A stretch of DNA of 14,916 nt from contig CALSCQ010002957.1 in NCBI GenBank assembly GCA_943704525.1, positions 1 to 14,916 of the forward strand, given 5' to 3'. This document shows, in pieces, positions 7,891 to 14,916 of this stretch. How positions within the stretch are numbered: position 1 is the first letter of the stretch; every line of letters begins with the position of its first letter. Position numbers and translations under genes: made by a program. Source of the DNA: Pigoraptor vietnamica. Its lineage: Eukaryota; Opisthokonta; Filasterea. Under the pieces are notes generated by a model. That model searched no databases and was not told where the DNA came from. It saw nothing but the letters and a program-made list of their open reading frames with translations.

Positions 7891-10730
7891 CGTGTGTTGG
7901 GGGGGGGTAGGGGGAGAGAACGGCTGCGAAACGTAACGACCTACCCATAATTCACGTCGCAGTCGGTTTGCAGGCGGCACGAGCGCCCATCGTTTGTGTC
8001 GCTCACATAGCCCGAATTGCACTGGCAGTGCGAGGCCGTGACGTTGCAAGCAGAGTTCGACCCGCAGTTGTCGCAGCCCACCACAGCTGTGAAGTGAGAT
8101 TGCACAAGGTCAGCTTCAGCACTCCCTCTGACGCCTCCTCTATCCCACTGCAAATCGCCAAGCCCGTCAAAGCGTTCAACGGTCATTATCGGGAATTCTC
8201 ACCAGTGCAATTTTTCCCATTGCCGGAGAGGGACTGGAAGTTCGGAAAGCATGTGCACGAGCTGGTGCCGACGCCGGTTTGAGAACACGTGGAGTTGCCG
8301 CCGCAATTTCCGTTGTTCGACTGGCACGGATTCACGACTGCGACGCAGCATTTTACACACAGGCACGCGAGCAACTCAATAACACTGGCAGACACAGACA
8401 GGATTGCGAGCAGTCTAACGGATACCCACGCGAACAGTTCTTTCCGTTGTTGGTCGGGCTATAGAACGACGAGTTGTAGCACGCGCAGGACGACACGGTC
8501 GGCGACGGGTTCGTGCACAGAGCGTTCGAGCCGCACATGGCTTGGCTCGTCGTCAGCGTGCACGGGTTGGTAACTGTATCAGGGGACAGGAACAATCAGT
8601 CACAAGTGCTTAAAATGACAGCAGAGGCCAAAATAATCACGTACCTGCGCAGAACTGTGACGAAAGGTCGAGGGCGTTAAAGGACGAGTCGCGGAAGGTC
8701 CCGTCGGAGCGGCATTGGTACGTCTTCGTGTTCACAAGCGTATAACCCCACTTACAGGACGCACTGCAGCCCATTCCCCACGGCGCGCTGGTAGAGGAGA
8801 GCGTCGTGTCGCACGAGAAGGTGCCGTTCGTCACGGTGCCTCCGGGAGTGTTGCACGCCGTGTACGTCGTGCCCGCAACAATGCTCATCGAATTTACCAG
8901 AAGCGCCTGGAACGTTGCCCCTTCGTGTTGAATGGTGATGTAGCTCGAGGTCCACTTGTCGGTCACCGTCCACGACTTCTGCTCGATACGAAACGCGATC
9001 GTGACGATGTTCGGCCCAACCCACGGCAGTACGAATGTGGCGCGCAAAGTGCTGTATGTCGAAAGTGCCGAACCGACGACGATCTCGTCCGTCTGCAGGT
9101 AATCGTATTGGTTAGAGAAGGAGAGAAAAGTGGGACAGGGACGGGGAGCCCGCCAGTGGAGAGATAAAAGACCAACCTTATTCGTTCCTGTGCCGAAAAG
9201 AGTCATGTACAACTTTCCAGGGCACCCCTTATCCCACGTGCTGACGGTAAAGTCATAGCTCGCGTAACGTATGCAGGTTGTGCTCCCGGACGCCGGCGTT
9301 GACGGGGTTGACGTGTTGTACCCCGGCATGCACGGCCCACACGTCTGCGGCGTGTCGCTGCAGGGGAGGCGGTTCAACGCGGCGCAGCTTGCGGCCGACG
9401 TCTGGCTGCAGTCCGGGATGCACGATGCGCTGTCGAGCGATGCCGTCGACTTCAAATCCGCATCCGGGAGATAGACCGTCGCGGGCCCACCAACAACGTA
9501 TCCGGAATCACAGACGACCTTGCAGGGCTTGCCGGGGAACGACGACACGCACGTGATCTGCCCGTTCGCGGGGAATCCGGACTCCTTTGTCGGCGGCGCA
9601 AAGAGATACGTGGTGCCGACGTCGATGGAGTCGTACTTGGGATCGAGGTTGAATCTGAGCGTGCCGGGGAATGCCTTGTCGTCGTCCGCGAAAATCTCAA
9701 AGTAGAGGGGCAGCCACCAGTTAGTGTTGTCGTTGCTATTGTAGTCGCACTCGATCTTGATCCCACGAAGCGCCTCAAAGCCGAAAAACGTCGAAGCGAA
9801 GGTATAGCGATAAGTGGCGCCCGCGGACATCGCTTGCGGGTTGCCGAGAAAGCTGAGCGGGTTGAGGTAGATGGGTTGGATGTGCGACAGACCAAGCGCG
9901 CCGAGCATGTCGAACTTGCACGGAATGTCCGTTCCGGCGCCGTTCGCACCCGAAATGGTCATCTTGATCGAGTAGGAGATCGTCCACACGGAACATTTGA
10001 GGTTAGCGTCGCCGACAGACGACGCAATGTCGCCGTAAACAGCCGTGCCGTCGCTGTTGCTATTTGTTGTGCACGGCCCGCACGTGTTGGGAATGCGACA
10101 CGTCTCGCGGGTGTAGTACGAGCACGACGACGGGGTATTGCAGTTCAAGCTGCACGTGCCCCCTTTGTTCGCGTACCCGGAGAAAGAAGTTGACGAGTAC
10201 AGCGGACACGTGGACAAGGAAGACGTGGAAGCCGTATAACCCGGGCTACATACGAGCGAGCACCCGTTGGCGCTGTTCTGCGCGAGAGACGACTGGCAGT
10301 TGAAGTAGCCGTTCGCAGGCGCCGCGGGCACTGCGCACATCATATACTCCTTTCCGCCGATGCTATCGACGAGGGCGTCCGCCGCCAAAAAGTTGAACTG
10401 ATAGGGCACGCTATTCGCAATGACAATGACGCGCTCGGGAATCCAGTCGTCCGAGCTTGTGGTGAGCGTCACGCCGATGCGATACAGCGTCCCGACGTTT
10501 ACGGTCGACGATATAGTCGTGTTGTAGCTTCGGGCGCTCACTCCACTGGTGACCTTGATCGCGCCCGTAGTTCCCGTCGACCCAAAAAGCCGAAAGTAGA
10601 TGGAGTTTGTCGTGAAGCCATTCGCCGCCGTCCAGAGATACACGTTGTAGGTGTTCTGTGCGGACGCACTGCCGCAGCACAGCGCGACGAGAACGACGGC
10701 GCAAAGGGCGCGTGCTGCGACGACCGCCAT
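3740..10730 (-). CDS. Large single-pass receptor: three PLAT-like/sushi modules, 14 EGF-like domains, TM, tyrosine-motif tail
   Basis: Predicted cell-surface receptor of 1554 residues. Exons: 10730-9177, 9092-8645, 8573-8430, 8337-8203, 8086-7945, 7575-7466, 7378-7244, 7102-6842, 6710-6573, 6399-6259, 6153-6013, 5869-5732, 5645-5511, 5287-5165, 5095-4964, 4852-4615, 4514-4468, 4311-4097, 4027-3740; the total of 4665 nt stays in frame throughout. Residues 1-25 are a signal peptide (cleavage after SASA or SASAQ). Three PLAT/LH2-like beta domains lie near 27-110, 248-350 and 490-585, each followed by a sushi-like segment ([24 protein letters not shown]). The first two modules also carry a Cys-rich block ending TCGPC. 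Residues 668-1292 hold 14 six-cysteine EGF-like domains, many with CxCxxGY. A Gly/Asn-rich stalk precedes the membrane span at about 1335-1355, then [11 protein letters not shown] stops transfer. The tail (1356-1554) has no kinase but has 13 tyrosines in YxxP, YxN and YxxL/V contexts, suggesting an SH2-docking scaffold. An in-frame ATG at 10799 exists, but starting at 10730 puts the signal peptide at the N terminus. Ligand and partners are unknown. The PLAT label rests on fold pattern and is the least certain part. Confidence 0.85.
5421..5450. repeat. Perfect 15-nt tandem duplication in an intron
   Basis: GAATGAGGCATGAAG occurs twice head to tail in receptor intron 13 (5510-5288). It has no evident role and is probably a replication-slippage product. 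Confidence 0.95.
7105..7137. repeat. 33-nt G homopolymer (poly-C on the transcript strand)
   Basis: On the transcript strand 33 consecutive C residues are followed directly by AG, the acceptor of receptor exon 8 (exon starts at 7102). The run therefore sits where the polypyrimidine tract should be. Homopolymers of this length are hard to sequence, so the exact count is uncertain. Confidence 0.9.
7739..7888. repeat. Compound (GT)n(GA)24(GT)16 microsatellite
   Basis: It starts with an imperfect GT tract to 7808, then 24 GA units (7809-7856), then 16 GT units (7857-7888). It lies in receptor intron 5 (7944-7576), the longest intron of the gene at 369 nt. The transcript sees CA, then UC, then CA repeats. 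Confidence 0.95.
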
Positions 10731-11206
10731 TGTTGAAACTGCGTCCGCGACAGCGACCGATCGGATCTCAGCGAAAGCAGAGGAGGATGGCCTGTGCAAC
10801 GCAAAGAAGTCTCACGCCTCGTCGCTCAGTCGATGCGCGCACACGAGGAAATCCACCTGAGAAAAAAAGAAAAGGGGTCTGCAACCGATTTTTGCCCGCC
10901 GAAACACACACCACAGTGCGAGTGGCTGTGGTACGCGCAGGTGCGCCGGCGACTCAAATTGAGCAGTTCCACAAAAATCCGCACTGAAACCCAGCGGTTT
11001 CAAATTAAATGCCCCGAAGCCTATTTTCACAATCAACAACACGCGCTGACCAATCGGCGCGCAAAGAGACACGTGATTAGCCTGGTGCCACGTGAATGTA
11101 ACCGAGATTTCGCCGAGAATTTCTTCGAGTAACATTGTTACATCCGTGCCTGCCGGTTTGAAATGGCAGCTACCTCAACACCATCGAACACCATCGCCCT
11201 TCTGCC
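10731..11206. promoter_or_regulatory. Shared upstream region of the divergent receptor and FANCF-like genes
   Basis: These 476 nt separate two divergent start codons. On the plus strand a CCAAT box (11050-11054) is followed by GGCGCG. Two CACGTG palindromes, the core bound by many bHLH or bZIP factors, lie at 11070-11075 and 11089-11094, roughly 115-135 nt before the FANCF-like start. No TATA box is evident. An ATG at 11163 opens a different frame overlapping the main start. Promoter activity is inferred from position and motifs only. Confidence 0.5.
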
Positions 11207-12475
11207 ATGTCTGCTGAAAACGCAGACGTGTTGTTTGCGCGCATTTTGGAGTCGTCGGCGACCGAAGATGTTGCGCGCTGGTCGGGACGTGACCTCAATC
11301 GCGCCATTCGGTGGGCCCGTCTGGCGAAGGTATGTACACGAGAGACGGGACTTCAGTCATAGGATTTGGAGTCCAGAAAGCATGGCTTACAATGAATGCC
11401 CTTCGCAGGCTGCCCCAAGGGAGCGCGCTGTCACGTGCTGCACAGCCAGCGAACCAAGCGAGCCTGCTGGTGTGGCACACACTCCCGAACTGCTCCTTGC
11501 CGCAACACTTTTGCAAAATGTTTGGCTTCCAGGGCCACTCTACGCGGAACTTTTGCGCGAGCTGTGCGCCAGCGAAGAGGGTCGCCAGTTTGTGGAGAAG
11601 GTGCGCTACATTTCGCTTCCGTGAATGCGTCAGTCAGGTGCGTCAATGGCGCACTGGCTCTAATGGCGTTTCCTCTCGCGCGCAGTATTATGCCGTGCTC
11701 GCCCGCCAAACAGCTATAACGAACGTCCTGTGCGCAACCGACGGAGAGTGTGGGTCATCTGTCGATATTGGTGGGTGCGTGTGCACACAGTCTGATCGGT
11801 ACTGGCTTGCCACTTACGCGTGAAGGCCGCAGATTCCATGTGTTGTCGCATCATACAAGCGCTTCGCTCCGAACCGGCTGTTCGCAAGGCCTTTGCGGAT
11901 GTCTTCGCCGACATTGCAAAGGCAGCGACGAGAGACCAATTGGCCGCCATGCACGTGGGTGTTTGTGCGGTGTCAAAGGGTCTGTGGGTCTGACCGGAGA
12001 TGTTCTAACTCAAGACACGTCCTCACATTTCAGTCCGCCGTCATTGCATCGATGGCACTACCCGACGTAACAGAGAACGGAGCTCTTACCTTCCTGTTGG
12101 AACTCTGGGGAAGTGTTACGCGTGTGCTTTGCGGCGGTGTATTCGAATTGGCTGCGTGGCCGTGTGCGACGGCGTGTGCGGTGGCGTGCTCCCGATCGGT
12201 GAAGGTGTACGCATTGTATGCGCACGCACTGCGGAAGAGTTCGGCGTCGATGGCCACGTGAGTGCTGTTGTTGTATTGTTGTTGAAAGGGCGTCTGCGGA
12301 ACTCGGGATGTTTGGGCTGATCGTCCTTATCCGCCGCGCACATAGGTCCGTATGTGCGGGCGACGTGTGCGCCCGTGTGTATGCACTGAGGGCATGCGCG
12401 GCGTCCACAGGCAGCGCCTTTTCAGTGGCTGTGGCGGACCTTGCCAACAGTCTCCGTGTTCCGACACAACGATGA
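11207..12475 (+). CDS. FANCF: FANCF-like Fanconi anaemia core-complex protein
   Basis: Predicted helical protein of 291 residues. Animal FANCF (about 370 residues) is an adaptor that holds the Fanconi anaemia core complex together so that FANCD2/FANCI are monoubiquitinated at DNA crosslinks. Exons: 11207-11329, 11409-11600, 11686-11770, 11833-11954, 12034-12257, 12346-12475, with all joins in frame. Similarity to animal FANCF is recalled, not computed, but runs in order along the protein. N-terminal VARWSGRDLNRAIRWARLAK fits the family's W-x(4)-[VL]-x-R-A-[IL]-x-W-A-R pattern. PELLLAATLLQN and LARQTAITNVL match the next helices. Then come VRKAFADVFADI and FLLELWGSVTRVL, and finally the last helices around ARVYALRACAAS and VADLANSL. 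Human FANCF is a single-exon gene, so the intron content differs. Alternatively it is an unrelated helical-repeat protein. The gene model is more secure than the name. Confidence 0.6.
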
Positions 12476-12683
12476 CATCCACGTTCCCTATCAACGGGTC
12501 GCGATCGGCCGGGGCTGTTGGCTTGCAGTTGTACGGCGATGCGACGGCTGCGTGCGTTGGCCGCACTCAGCCTGTTATAAACAGAATGCCCAACTCCCTT
12601 GTTCCGCCGCCACATTCCCTCTGCTGTTTGTTCTCATGCAAGAGAAGCGAAGCCAGAGCAATGTAGGCACAGACTGACGAAGG

Positions 12684-12707
12684 AAGGGCCTTTGAGCAAG
12701 GGCCCTT
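12684..12707. repeat. 7-bp inverted repeat with 10-nt loop
   Basis: AAGGGCC (12684-12690) and GGCCCTT (12701-12707) can pair across TTTGAGCAAG. It lies about 210 nt past the FANCF-like stop and 180 nt before the PRMT6-like start. No U-run follows, and hairpin terminators are not expected here, so a role is unproven. Confidence 0.6.
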
Positions 12708-12795
12708 GCTGGCTGAGTCGATGGGGTTGTTCGACGTCGGGTCCGGACTTCGACCAGCTGGGGTGACCTGGACGACAGCCGAGTGGCGGCCGGAG

Positions 12796-12815
12796 GAACA
12801 TTGGCGAACATTGGC
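12796..12815 (+). promoter_or_regulatory. Tandem decamer with two reverse CCAAT boxes
   Basis: GAACATTGGC is repeated directly twice, giving ATTGG (CCAAT on the minus strand) at 12800-12804 and 12810-12814, about 75-90 nt before the PRMT6-like ATG. The second copy runs into TTGGCGC, close to an E2F-type site. It could be a proximal promoter element or lie in the 5' untranslated region. Confidence 0.4.
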
Positions 12816-12887
12816 GCTGGGCCGCACAGAAAACAATTCAGTCCTCCTTTTCCGTCTCGCTAGCCCTTCGACGACCCCCAAGGTGCC

Positions 12888-14724
<1,837 letters not shown>

Positions 14725-14916
14725 GAAATGAAAATGGGAAGGTGATGCTTTTCGTGAAGTCGAGAGTGCGAATCTCAACCGAAGCAGTTGCTAGTGTGAT
14801 TGTCGTTTTTGTTTGCTGTTCTTGCTTGCAGTCGTTGTATTTGTTTTAGGAGAGTCGCTGCACGCGGATAACGCAAAATGGAAAGGAGTAAACGAAAAAA
14901 AAAAAAAAAAGATAGA
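14725..14916 (+). other. 3' flank of the PRMT6-like gene
   Basis: This is untranslated sequence after the TGA. AGTAAA, a minor polyadenylation-signal variant, lies at 14887-14892 just before a run of 16 A (14895-14910). The A run is genomic as given and may mark internal priming or a simple repeat rather than a true tail. No further gene starts before the edge. Confidence 0.5.

Larger units (their letters stand above)
12476..12887. other. Intergenic region between the FANCF-like and PRMT6-like genes
   Basis: These 412 nt lie between two plus-strand genes. TATAAA at 12576-12581, about 100 nt past the FANCF-like stop, may be a variant polyadenylation signal. A 7-bp inverted repeat lies at 12684-12707. 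A tandem duplicated decamer with ATTGG lies at 12796-12815. Open frames across this region on the minus strand show no family features. Confidence 0.5.

Noticed and set aside
8715-9167. 150-residue plus-strand open frame antisense to the receptor
   Set aside because: Arg-rich shadow of a real exon on the other strand, with no start context or family features.
10731-10799. Upstream in-frame ATG adding 23 residues to the receptor
   Set aside because: The added part is polar and would bury the signal peptide; the start at 10730 places a classic signal sequence at the N terminus.
12058-12615. 185-residue minus-strand open frame
   Set aside because: Antisense shadow of FANCF-like exons 5-6, Arg/Ser/Thr-rich and with no recognisable motif.
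14895-14910. A16 run as a true poly(A) tail or retrocopy end
   Set aside because: The upstream gene has four introns, so it is not a processed copy, and genomic A runs also occur elsewhere in the window (1950-1963).

Overview
This is a stretch of nuclear genome from a eukaryote, almost certainly a GC-rich, intron-rich protist. It holds five spliced protein genes with short introns (62-369 nt), many simple-sequence tracts and no bacterial-style operons. Every exon join given here was worked out by hand. Each has GT..AG ends, keeps the reading frame, and gives a protein with recognisable or internally repeated structure. The EGF-type receptor with a phosphotyrosine-like tail suggests a unicellular relative of animals (choanoflagellate or other holozoan). 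That is an inference; the sequence alone does not fix the species.

The left half is read on the minus strand. At the left edge (1-1830) is the 5' part of an F-box plus JmjC-domain gene that runs off the window. Next (2396-3396) is a five-exon gene for a small Pro-Tyr-Gly-rich protein with a Lys/Phe-rich tail. The third gene (3740-10730) is the centrepiece: 19 exons and 1554 residues. It has a signal peptide, three PLAT-like plus sushi-like modules, 14 EGF-like domains, one membrane span, and a 199-residue cytoplasmic tail with 13 tyrosines in YxxP, YxN and ITIM-like YxxL/V contexts. I do not recognise this architecture as a named receptor.

The right half is read on the plus strand. A six-exon gene (11207-12475) resembles FANCF, an adaptor of the Fanconi anaemia core complex that is seldom recognised outside animals. 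A five-exon gene (12888-14724) is a complete type I protein arginine methyltransferase closest to PRMT6. The receptor and FANCF-like genes diverge from a 476-nt shared upstream region with a CCAAT box and two CACGTG motifs.

The genes do not form an obvious pathway. Three act in regulation or genome maintenance (an F-box/2-oxoglutarate oxygenase, a Fanconi-like adaptor, an arginine methyltransferase), one is a cell-surface receptor, and one is a low-complexity protein. Intergenic stretches are 343-565 nt and hold simple repeats, one dispersed repeat pair and small inverted repeats. No RNA gene, transposase, CRISPR array or virus-like gene was seen.
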